Of a stretch of 64,000 bases of DNA, positions 34,975 through 46,200 are shown in pieces; the stretch's first letter is position 1; each line of letters starts with the position of its first letter. Below the pieces are notes generated by a model. The model saw nothing but the letters and a program-made list of their open reading frames with translations. It had not been told where the DNA came from and searched no databases. The DNA is from Dysidea avara (lineage: Eukaryota > Porifera > Demospongiae > Dictyoceratida > Dysideidae). Made by a program: the position numbers and the translations under genes. Where the stretch lies: positions 22,551,059 through 22,615,058 of the forward strand of contig NC_089276.1 of assembly GCF_963678975.1 (NCBI RefSeq). Direction: 5' to 3'.

Positions 34975-35628
34975 TTATACATAGCTGGCTGTCTTCCTAG
35001 ACTTGTAAAGACTCGACGTTCTTCCAAGTTGCTTGACCATTTCAGCACATTCCTTGTCAAAAGCTGGCCTTGCGTGGTGCCCTGATTCTTGATATATTCC
35101 AGTTGCTGATGTTATGTTGTCACAGACTTGGTGAACAATTCCAACAGATCGTGCAGCACGACTTAAAGCCTTTGGCGTAACATTGGAATGTAGCCCTCTG
35201 ATCATCCTCTTCAATTGACAATTCAAATATTCTAGATGCAAATCACACGGCACATTGCACCCACGATATCCCTCTGTGTTGATGCACCTAGACCACTTCA
35301 GTTGTGCAGCTTTCCTCTCAGAGAATAAACAATAGTACTGAGTTAAAAGAATCACAACTTCTTTGGAGTAATTGAAACAACATCCAGCCTTGAATACATT
35401 TAAAATAAATTTGTAGTAAGTCATTATTCTATCTCCATCTCCTTCTCGTATGTAATCATTGAATGCATGCCACAGAAGTCCAAGATTCAACACTTGCAAT
35501 GCATACAAAAACACCTTATCAGTTATTCCCATGTTTACATCTGGCTGAAAAGCAATAAACTGTACAACAATTTCTTTAGCCAGGCTTTGTAGAGTTTTTC
35601 TATGTGTGACTGGATTTTGGAAAATCAC
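34975..35628 (-). pseudogene. DUF6589-like protein, C-terminal part
   Basis: This 217-residue frame carries sequences I associate with DUF6589: NLGLLWHAFNDYIREGDGDR, YYKFILNVFKAG, YSKEVVILLTQYYCLFSER, LKWSRCINTEGYRGCNVPCD, LHLEYLNCQLKRMIRGLHSN and AARSVGIVHQVCDN. Family members are usually several hundred residues longer. An acceptor-like CAG just upstream (about 35,630) suggests a preceding exon, and a candidate at 35,700-35,790 is weak. The N-terminal half was not found, so this is listed as partial or decayed. The family occurs in TE-rich cnidarian, sponge and fungal genomes; a transposon origin is likely but not shown here. Confidence 0.7.
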
Positions 35629-38204
35629 CTTGTGGGTGCATTGTTGATTCAGAGAAAAAAATGTATTTTAATAATTTAATACATTGTTACTCACCAGCCT
35701 TGGCAACTACAAGCATGAATTTTTCAACAAAGATGGAGCAATTCATAACATTTAAGAACATCTGATGGCCAAGATAACTCTTGTAGAGTTTCCCACCATT
35801 TTAGATAGATTTTTCACCAGTGTTGCTATATCATGAGTCCTCAAAAAGGGGCTGAGTGTCGGGGTGGCAGGGTGGGTAAGAAATAGACTACAGAATGGAT
35901 GAGGATGGTAATTGAAGGCACCAGACAACAAAACAGCCCATCAGAGGCAGGAATAGACTGAAATCTCACAAAACAAACATACATCACACATTCAGCTTAC
36001 TGATCATCTGTCCAGAGTGTATACATAAACCCCCAAAAGCACTTCCCTGCTGTTCACAAACCTGTACAGACATCTGGCATGGTTATACAGGCTGCCAGAA
36101 AGCAGTCTACCACAAGCAGATCTGACAAGTTGAAGAGGAGTTTGATACGGAATTGTTAGCCTGATAGTGCAGCAACTTCATGCTGGTGTTTTCTTATTTT
36201 TGGCTCTTGCACCCATATGGTTGATTTTGCTATATCTATTCACATATTGTGGCAGCACTAATGCCAAGTACATCAAGATACGCTAATAGAGTAGTTGAAA
36301 GTTACCTCAATAATGTAGGCTCTATTTAGCTTTTGTTTATCACCACACATCATAAGGTGGAGGGTTTTGACTGTCATTTGCAGTATTGTTGAGCCACATC
36401 AATTAGTTCTTAGATTGATCTCTTTTGAATGTCCGCCTGCTAAGTGCATGTTTCCCTTCATGTTAATGATCATTGTGTTCGATTTTTCACACAGTTCTCA
36501 TGACCGGTAAAAATACTGTAATGGCAACTGTACTATAATTTAAGCAAAATAAGTGTTATTTCTTTCTCTGATAGTGTGAAACAAGAAATTGTACTGACCA
36601 CATATTGGTGATTGCTTTATTAGGAATAAGTACATTGCGTGAACTTTGTGATTGTCATATCATGTTCACACTGCTGTGGAAAGGGTATCTCTGATGTCCA
36701 CTCAATTACAATGTTTAAACTTCCTCATCAGTAACTGGTTTTCCAGCCTACTGCCACATAATCTAAAATCATCATTCATTTTGGCCACTGCATACTTTCC
36801 ATGAATTGCAGTAGTCTCCTTTTAAAATTGTATTATGCTTTATCTGATCCATTCTGCCACTTTTGAAATAATGTATGTACATAAGTTAGTCCACTGAGAT
36901 TTTTCAATATGGTCTGGGTTTATGCATTTGTTGTGCATAACCCCAAACATGCTGTCAAATTAACCTTTTTTGGCTACCCTTAGTTTAGTGTCACTGAACT
37001 TGAAGTCAAAGCACATAATGTGTACATACTGTATTGACAATACTATAATATTTTATATGTTATTAAATATCAAATTTCCACATATATACAGTGCATGTAT
37101 CAAAATCGAAAGGTTACAATGCTATTGACAGTGGTGGGAGGGGGTACAGGGAACATGCCACTTTCCTTTCACACACACATACACACACACACACACCATT
37201 GATCATTAAAGTGAAGCCATCCACTGGACGATGCCTCACACTATTGGTAGTGAACCAAACCATGGCTACCTCTTCCTCCCTTGTGGACATGTCATTTAAT
37301 ACTTGTCTGGCAATACCCTGTCTACTTTGAAATTCATGGTGACAAGTTCCTGTGCAGGAAGAGTAGTGTTCTGCACCTTCTGGCACACATCTCTCTACAT
37401 GTTCCTATCTTTGGCAAGGCAGTACTGAATCTCTTGAATCAGGTCCTATAGTTCCTGCTTCGCCTTGTCTCTCCAATGGACCTTAGCTCCATGCACCGGC
37501 TGAGGCTGTGAAAACCACTCAACCGACAGTCTCCGTCCCTCCCCACAGACAGACAGACACACACTAATTCTGTACACAAGATTTTGTAGTCTTGTCAAAT
37601 ACTCTAATAAAACAGTCACCATATGCAACACTATTAAAATCCTCCATTGAGTATGAAAACTTGCATCAGTAGCACCATCCTAAGGGCACATTTATCATAC
37701 AGTACAATAGTACTGCATAGTAAAGATGATGACAGGGTGGGCGCGGCTGGTGATAAAACATCACCCAAAAACTTGCCTTGATTTTTCTTCATAACGACAT
37801 GACAGTATTGGTTGGATAGAGTCAAGCACACTTCTCTTGTTTGTTTCATCATATCCGGACTGGTAGCATTCTTTCCTTCATGACTTTCTTTGTGTTTCTT
37901 CACATGATATGTCAAGCAAACCACGTAATATAGCTATACATGTAATACCATGTAAACATAGTTAGTGAGTGAACCTTGTGTTAAGCTAGATAACTTGATA
38001 AACTTCTAAGTGAGTACATGCAGTTTAGCAATATGTGGTGCATTATACTTTTAACTAATCGACAAAAAATTGCTGACTACCTGCATATACACATATACAT
38101 GTGCATTGTTCCTACTCTACAGTGTAGTCCTAATTTTTCTTATACTTGTACTTGTGTAGCCTGCAAGAATTTATTTTTTTGAAAAATAGTTATTTTATCG
38201 TTAA
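35629..38204. other. Intergenic, mostly unrecognised
   Basis: No gene could be supported. It contains a CA microsatellite at about 37,170-37,197, single ATTAGAG motifs at 36,272-36,297 and 37,595-37,620, and open frames without recognisable similarity. The missing 5' exons of the DUF6589-like gene may lie here. Confidence 0.4.
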
Positions 38205-38513
38205 ACCTGTGACTGTCACTATTCACTGTGCTGGTCATGCACTGTTGTACATGCCCCATTTATAGATTGCCCCGTTGGTAGTTGTACTTGGTTATATGTG
38301 CCCCGGGCCTAGTAATTATACAAACAAGTAGTAAGAATAATAAGAAATGCGGTTAAAATTACGTCATAAATAAATAATTAATAATTGATGTTTGAGAAAA
38401 CTACGAGGCCTAGAGACATGAACCAACCGGGGATAGATTCGCCTATGAATGAAGGCACAAACGTATAATTGTCGCTCCTGTTCGTGCTGATGACCTGACC
38501 ATACGTGTAATTC

Positions 38514-38520
38514 TATATAA
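38514..38520 (+). promoter_or_regulatory. TATA-like box of unit D
   Basis: TATATAA in the conserved context TTCTATATAACGCCCAGTA. Confidence 0.45.
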
Positions 38521-39017
38521 CGCCCAGTACCACACCCTTGCTTAATTATTTACAGATTGCGCGAAGGAGAAAATTAGCGATGTCCGTGCAGGAGAGCCAG
38601 AAGCCACTTGTGTAAACAAGAAGATTACAAGTAAGTTTTTATGTTTGTAACATCTCAAGTCTCTATGCCAGCTGCCAGTGGATTCATTCACGTAAATAAA
38701 CAATACAAGAAAACATTAAAACACATGCCATGCTCTTTACAATACAATTACATATAAAATACAAGTATACAATTTTGTCTTGTGCAGCTGGCATGGCGAA
38801 CTTCCTTTGTGTTGGTGTCAGGCAATTCAATACGTGCTTAATCTTTTTTGCCTTCACCTGGCGTAGCTACTAGGCTCTGGCTGGCTTGGCTGTCTTCCTT
38901 TATCTGGTTCATCTGGCTTGCATACTCCTACAGCATTGTGTAGCTATCTCCTGAAAGTTGTGTATGCATAACTATAGTGTGCACCCATCACTGTGCCATT
39001 GCTACATCACTGATGAA

Positions 39018-39391
39018 CAGCGGCGGAGGAAGTAGTTGATATGAGGGGGGGCTTCGCTGAGCTGACCCAGACTTCTTTCTATAGTTTGGTAAGGTGAGAC
39101 CAAAAAAAAAAAAAAAAAAAGGTCACAACCAGCTCACAAGAGCTTTCCACCTCACCAGCTACCATTTCTAGCTGATAAACTACATAAAAATCCTTACATA
39201 GCTCGCTACACACTGACTACTTTATTAGTGTGACTGCTCTATTAGAGTATCTCGATCTTTATCACGGTTTTCAGCCCCACTCCAAGAAAGATAATTTCGG
39301 TGTGATATCATTCTGAGGGGGGGCTAAGCCCCCCCTCAGCAGACCTAGGGGGGGCTTTAGCCCCCTAGCCCCCCCCTTTCCGCCGCCTATG
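39018..39391. mobile_element. hAT MITE (374 bp) with poly-A core
   Basis: The ends are CAGCGGCGGAGGAAG and CTTTCCGCCGCCTATG; the exact 8-bp duplication CTGATGAA lies at 39,010-39,017 and 39,392-39,399. The interior has GTGAGACC, 19 A, GGTCACA, then CAGCTCAC, TAGCTGATAAACTACATAAA, and ATTAGAG motifs at 39,213-39,259. The element at 62,067 has the same core with different ends. Confidence 0.95.
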
Positions 39392-39782
39392 CTGATGAAC
39401 CTTACTTAACTCTAGTTGAAGTTGATATACAGTGTTGTATATTGGCTAATAATTTTTATCTGGTGATGTTGCCTATAATGTATTGCTGCATACAATACTG
39501 CAATAATGTATAGTTCTCTCCTGTATGTTTTGTATACATATACTTTGTACACATCACTGTGCCATTACCACACCAATGATGTACTGGCACTTAGCTACTG
39601 GTGGCCTTTAGTTACGATGCCACTATTGTGTTATATCTGTCACTACTGTGACATATTGAGATGATTTGGGGATCATTCCTTCACCACCTAATAGCCTCAC
39701 CGGGGGGGCTGTCACGTTGGTGTATGTACTTGGTTGTATGTGATGCGGTCCTAGTAATAATAATAATAATAATAATAATAAA

Positions 39783-40994
39783 GCTAGCTATGATCGAGCG
39801 TGATCGTGCCAGTGAATTCACTCCACCCGAGACTCCCTCAGTCTTCTCTCCAGTGCACAGGAATGGGGATTATTCCATCAGTAAGTCAGTTTTCGGCAAA
39901 CATTCAAGCGTCTACATAACTGATTTGTGACACCAATTTCCATTTATTTGAAATCCACCCGAACTTTGAAATATGCACTCTTCGAAATTAAAATCTTTCG
40001 AAATTCAGATTTTGCTTCTTGTGCGAAAATTTCTGTTTTGAAATAACCCGCTAGCTATACGGTACTAATAAACTATGCTGCATATGCAGTACATTGTATG
40101 ACACAAATCCAATGGGAACTTTCTTTGTCATGAATATTGGGATAGAAAGTTCTTCCTATTATGCTCATAATTTTGTCCAAAACTTAGCCTTCAGTTACCA
40201 TGTTTTGCTATAAATATGCACTTTTAATGAAGCTTTTAAAAAGCTTGTGAACAACATACTGTTTAAAGTAAAAACACAACAATTGTTACAACTTACAAAT
40301 GACTTTTTAATCAAGTTGACTGCTTTGTAAAATAGCTATAGGCCACGTCATAAGCTATCTGCCTGCTTTATTAGAATTACTGACTATTGCATTAGAGTAC
40401 GTAGATCAGTCTTTTTCTGTGAGTACCCATACATGTACAATTGCAAGCTGAACACTTTGAGTGATCTATCTGCAATATATATCCAGTGAATTGTAAGTTC
40501 GATCATTGCAGAAATGAACTAGCTGGGGTATTACTTAAGTTATAAGGAAAAGTACTGGTGTATGAGCTGAAATTGATCCCCTTTTTACTTGACATGTGTT
40601 CTGTTGTTATCTCACCATTGCACCAAACATCCTGCCGTACCATGGCCAATTGCTTAAAGTATACCTTAACTAACACATACTGAAGCATCATAGTTAGTGC
40701 TTGTATATTTTGGAGTATGTGGTCTATCCATTTAGTCGTCTGTTATTGTCACTTGTAGAATGGCAAGTCCACCATGTTACCAAATACAAAACAGTATCCA
40801 GTCACCACCACATTGAGGGTGTACACCCAGGGGTCTTCCAAGTACAATATCCATGATGGAATTGACACTCTGAGTGATCTATCTGGCTAGACGTATCTAC
40901 AATAGGTTCAGTCAGGTTAGCAAATAAACTAGCTGGGTATCCTTCCCTGACCAGGAGATGCTTCTTTAAGCATTTAAGGTCTGTAAAAGCTTAA
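39783..40994. other. Intergenic, possible element remnants
   Basis: 39,880-40,065 ends in CTAGCTATACGGTACTAAT, matching the inverse of ACCGTATAGCTGGTAATTTT at 8892; both neighbourhoods are rich in TTTCGAAA-like words, so an old TIR element family is likely. A frame at 39,790-39,928 (ASEFTPPETPSVFSPVHR) has no known match. Two degenerate ATTAGAG motifs lie at 40,360-40,410. Confidence 0.4.
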
Positions 40995-41224
40995 CAGTGC
41001 TCCCTCAATTATCCAAGCCCCTCCTCTATTATCCAAACACTCAGTTATCTGTACAGTAAAATGACTGCTCTATTAGAGTATTTTGTCTAAGATTATTATG
41101 TTCTGTTACAGTATTTCAACATGGCTTGGTAAATAAATAAATAAATGGGCTTTGATTACCCGACCTTTTGATTATCTGAACATGTCTTGGTCCCCAAGGG
41201 GATCGGATAATCAAGGGAGTACTG
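40995..41224. mobile_element. pogo/Tigger-type MITE
   Basis: CAGTGCTCCCTCAATTATCC at the left and GGATAATCAAGGGAGTACTG at the right form the typical pogo/Tigger inverted repeat; TA follows the right end, and a TA lies one base from the left end. A subterminal TTATCCAAACACTCAGTTAT adds further TIR-like copies. One ATTAGAG motif lies at 41,061-41,082. Confidence 0.85.
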
Positions 41225-41685
41225 TATTCATGTATTTGATACAGTAGCTCTTTCCGTGGGGTGAGATTTGTAATGCTTGTACACAGCACAGCATGAGGTA
41301 CAGTCTTGAAGATGGAACGCATGCATTCATTACAACTGTCAAAATATTATGCTTTCCACACAAGGTTAACACAGAGCCTCTTTGAATATAATTATAGCCT
41401 TACTACATCATGCACATGAACTTAGAAACAAAGTGACGAGGACCAACAACTCTAGGAGATGTATATTCTCAAGAAGTACATCAACAGTGCATGGCTGAGT
41501 AGTTCCTGCTGAAATGTAACTAGTCTTAATCTTGTTACTTGTTACTTTTGTCCCATGTAACTTCGTCACAGTTACTTTTAAAAAGGTAACTATATATAGT
41601 TACTAGTTACTTTCATAAATACGCTATGCTTGTTTGGTAATTGTAACATGATTATTTTGCCCATAACAAGGGAAGGAGAGAACTC

Positions 41686-41723
<38 letters not shown>

Positions 41724-41869
41724 TGTATAGCCTAAATATTTTGAGGGGTAAAATATTCGAGGTTGAGCAATGTAAAAATAAAATTTTCGCTGATTTGCAA
41801 ACAATCCCATACTGGAGCAATGTGAGTAAAGTTTCTTGCTCAAGGAAACAACAACACCAAAGTGGCATA
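41225..41869. other. Intergenic with (TA)n
   Basis: No gene seen. A (TA)n run occupies about 41,690-41,721. AT-rich sequence around 41,510-41,620 (repeated GTAACT) resembles the subterminal GTAAC-rich part of the hAT element at 56,018. Confidence 0.5.
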
Positions 41870-41871
41870 TG

Positions 41872-42018
41872 GTATAGTAGGGATATAACACTTTTTATTG
41901 TTTTACTGTGGTTTAATATATTGTGCACTATACTCCAACTTGTTTCAGTACTTTTTATCTATGTGCTATGGTCCCTACTCTAGTTGAAAATCCCAATTTT
42001 TTCTGTATACTTGTGGTA
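41872..42018. repeat. Solitary arm of a foldback element
   Basis: GTAGGGATATAACACTTTTT through TGCTATGGTCCCTACTCTAG and CTGTATACTTGTG matches the right arm of the foldback at 52,477-52,780. The left arm is missing. Confidence 0.8.
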
Positions 42019-42318
42019 GTATAGTCAAAAGTATTTGCATTTAACCTTCTCACAGATCCTTAGTGGGATAGCATTCACAGAGATGTATACTAGTGAAATT
42101 AGGGTGATGGAGGCTAGCTTTTTGCTAGATAATTATTTCAATAAAATAATAAAGCCTGTTAGATGACCATTTTGATTAAAACCACAAAAATCTATCTAGA
42201 TGCATGTTCATAGTAAACAAATACTATAGTGTTGAGAGATCAATAGATCATAGTTGTAAAAGATCACTATATAGTAGCTCCTAATAACTTAATATTACAG
42301 TCAAGCATATGTACCTTA

Positions 42319-42800
42319 TATGACCGTATTAAAGCCGGGCTCAAATACACGCAGGGGCTCAAATATACGCCGGGTACAGCTAGGGGACTGTCATAATAAA
42401 CACCGGGGCTCATTTAAACGCCGGGGTGCTAATGATATGCACTGAAAGGGGTTCTAAACTCGTGTCAGCTGCTAACTATACAGTGATGTCTCGTCACCAG
42501 TCTTATGATGTCTTGTCTTGTTTGACTATGCCTTCTCTTCTGGTGATGGCCATAGCGTATTTATCGTGGTCATTGTCATCTTTCCACCCGACTTCCAATG
42601 TTTCACCCAGCAGAGGAGTCCAAATACGTGATGGGCTATGGATTTCGTATTTCGTAGGTACTTGTACTGGCACCTGTCATTCTCATCGAGTGGCTAGTAA
42701 GAAATAAACGCCCGGGTCCAAATTAACGCCGGTCTCGTTTAAACGCCAGGTCAAAAATGATTTATAGGAAATAAACGCCCAGGCTTCTATACGGTCATAT
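42319..42800. mobile_element. Inverted-repeat element rich in AAACGCCGG words
   Basis: TATATGACCGTATTAAAGCC at the left is mirrored by GGCTTCTATACGGTCATATA at the right. Subterminal tandem copies of CTCAAATACACGC and CTCATTTAAACGCCGGGG face inverse-type copies near the right end (TTAACGCCGGTCTCGTTTAA). The 93-residue frame inside has no known match. Class uncertain. Confidence 0.7.
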
Positions 42801-43187
42801 ACGGTAACTACTCTAATAGAGTAATCAATGCTACAGTTTAGGACAACTTTGATATTTGTTTTGAAAGTAACTTAAAATCCGATTCCAAAGCTCAAGTGGG
42901 CACATCCCCAGGACACTTAATTTTATTCCTAATCTATAATATTATACTTCTTTAATTTCAGAAATCTCCTTTCTTTGAAAACCCAACATCACATATGAAC
43001 TGTCAACCATGAAATGATGATCTGACTTACAGAATGCTGCATAAGTACATACAGTGTACAGTAAACAAAACATAATCTTATAGTTCTATTTCTACAAGTT
43101 CAGTGTAATATGCAGTACAAGATAACATAGTTCAAAGTAGCTACTAGTGTGTATGCATGATTATTAGTGTCATTGCTATTGATCACA

Positions 43188-43190
<3 letters not shown>

Positions 43191-43239
<49 letters not shown>
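43191..43239. repeat. (TA)n microsatellite
   Basis: About 24 TA units directly after the last exon of the beta-helix gene. Confidence 0.95.
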
Positions 43240-43240
<1 letters not shown>

Positions 43241-43243
<3 letters not shown>

Positions 43244-46200
43244 GTCTTCTATCTGATCAATCACCTCCAGGAAAGAATCCCGGTAGTGAGTAAAATCATC
43301 ACTTGTGTTTGAAATACTGTTACATATAAACAACAACATAATACACACTGGAAACTAACTACTATTGTTTATAGTACAATTGCAAAATTATAGGTAAGCC
43401 ATATAGTAACATTATAAACAACACACATATTTACTACCTCATGTGATGTAGTTATAATACAGTACTTGATAAAATAATTGCAGTAAATAACACAACATGA
43501 TTACTGTGCGTTTGTAGCTATTACCAGCAAAAGCTAGATCTTAAGGGTAATCTGGTAGTATTATTGTCAAGTTTGGTTAATACAGTTAATGTTTTACTAC
43601 TGGTGATGCAATCACTGGGAATGTCATAAAATATTGAGAATTACATACTAATTTGACATAGCCAATTTTTAAGCTAACCAGATTAGAGAAACACAGCTGC
43701 ATTTACATCACTCATGTAGATGATGTAATTGTATACATTATAAGTAAAGTTAAATTTGTGCGATAATGAATAGCTGACATTGACAACTAACTATACTTAC
43801 ATTTCACAGATAGTAGCATTCTTCCTCATATTATCATCAATGATTATTCCAACATCACCCATCGGCACCTCATTATTATCATTGGTGGTAGAAACTGACT
43901 CAATCTTAAAATGTGCAGTTATCTTTGTAGTAATAGTCTTGATGGCCGCTTTGTGTGCTATCAGTTCCAGAGCAATGAAGAAAATCAATGGCAGAATCAT
44001 TACAATGATTATAGTAGCCGTTGAAAATTGTTGACTAACATTGTGAGCAAGTGGTATCAGTGTAGCCAGGACTACTAATTGTAAAATCAACCCATCAAAG
44101 ATGTTCAGGATCTTGTGTTGATAAGGTTTTAATACTATCACTACTACAGCCAAAACACCACTAGAAAAGATCAGCGAAAACTGGGAGAGATCATTGTTGG
44201 ATGGAAATGCAATGATTATCACAATAATAACAAGTCGACAAATCATGTAATATGCTGCAAAGCAACGATACTTGTCTTTGTAACATCCTTGAAACTGATC
44301 CAGTAATGGCTTCATTCTGGTAAAGTTGATCTTCTTGTTAAGGAACGGTTCTAGGAGGAGCACAAGTGGTAGGCCAATCACAATCACTAGTGTACATATC
44401 ATTGCTACAATAAAATATGGTAGATGACGACCATGACAATACTCTATGTCAGGTGATAGGTAAGTGTAAACATTTTCCACATTATCAAATGTTAGTGATC
44501 TCAACAGCAGTAATGAAGTTGTGGCTACAGAAGTATAGGACAAGAGCAGGAGGAAACAAACAGTTCGGATAATTCCTCTACTAATGAATGATGAAAATTT
44601 ATGAGATATTCTTGCTGATTGACAGATTATTACTATTATAACTGAGACAGCTAGTGGATGTGAATAATGAATGAATTGTTGGTCAATTCCACTCATGTTC
44701 TTTACAAAGCAAAGCTGTCCTAAAAATTGAGGAGTGATTTTCACAAGACTGGACAAAGTGGTAACAGTTGTAAACAATCCTTTTGATTGGTACAAATTTT
44801 GACTCAGTAAAATATCCACCACACTGTAATAGTATGTGATAGCATACAAATAACCAATCCCAACATGATAGTATGTCATAATAAACACTAGTATAATTAT
44901 GATTATCCAGTATATCATTGATATTGTGACTACCATTACTGTCTGTCCAGGTGTACATTTGTAAACACTCACACATTCTACAGAATCAAATGAGAGAGTA
45001 TAGCCTTCTTCACAACTACCACAAGCAGTACCAGATCTATGTGAACTACACTGATTCATTCTCACTGGTGAGAGTTCATAAAATCCATTAGTGACTTCAC
45101 AACAAGTAAAGTCACAGTAATTGCTGGGACAAACTGTTACTGTTGATTTATCATTGACTACTCCAAACCAATAACCTCTCTTGATAAGTGATGTACTGTC
45201 AGAACAAGTTATGATATCATCATTATCGTAGCATACACATCTTTTTGCATATGTACTATCATTATAATAGAAACCTGGGTGACATGGTGATAGTTCAATT
45301 ATCAGCTCTACTGAAATAGTTTTCAAGTCAGACTGACGACCATCATGAGAAGTAAGAGTCATGGAAATATTAGACATTGTTGTAACTTCATCTCCTGTCA
45401 CACTTATTCCTCTTAGGTTGTTACAGGAAATTAGCACACCAGTTGATGCTCCAATAATGTGGTAATTTTGACTGTTACTGCTTGCCACAAATCTTGTTGC
45501 ATCAGCAGGGTGATCATAATAGTCCCATACACAGGCATTAATAGTAATTTCTGGACCAAGCATTACATTGTTTACGTAGTATATCCTGCAATTACTGTCA
45601 TTACTTTTAAGCACACATGTAGCTGGCTCATCCAATACTAGTTTTTTGCGAGGAGTATTAACATAATTTCTGAATCTTGCTAGAGATGTCTCATAACCCA
45701 CAATGCTGTTGCTTACGCACAAGTCATCACAAGATGATGGTATATGAACATATATATCTTCACCTACAAGAGCAGTATTATTATAAAAATGAATGTCTCT
45801 AGTATTCAGCAGTATTATATTTTCAGCAGTACCAGAAATTTCTCCATAAATAGCTCCACCAAACCCATTGGCAGTGTTATAACTAAACATAATATCAGAG
45901 CCATCACTGAGTGTTGCTGTGAAGTTATCACTGAGATATATGGCTCCACCATGTCGTTTTGCTGTGTTGTTTACAAATATTGCTAAGGAATGTGTTGCAA
46001 TGCTCATTTTGGATTGCACAATAGATACAGCTCCACCACGTTCAGCAATGTTGTTATCAAATGTTATTGAAGTGTTTTCATGTAATAACACATGTGAATT
46101 AGAACTAGTGGCTATAGCTCCTCCTGAAGAATATATGACTTTGTTATTTTTAAATGATACTGTTGAATTTCCATGAAATACTAGGTAACTGTTTTTAGTA

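Larger units (their letters stand above)
38205..39782 (+). repeat. Repeat unit D with a truncated tail of a preceding unit
   Basis: 38,205-38,310 matches the end of a unit (CTGTGCTGGTCATGCACTGT, GTACTTGGTTATATGTG), and 38,311 onward is a full unit, close to unit C: TATA-like box, donor ACAAGTAAGTTTTT, acceptor CTTGTGCAG before CTGGCATGGCGAACTTCC, and the final TACTTGGTTGTATGTGATGC. It ends in a (TAA)n run at 39,754-39,782. One hAT MITE is inserted. Confidence 0.78.

Noticed and set aside
42426-42707. 93-codon frame as a gene
   Set aside because: It lies inside the inverted-repeat element at 42,319-42,800, has no recognised similarity and no splice or start context.
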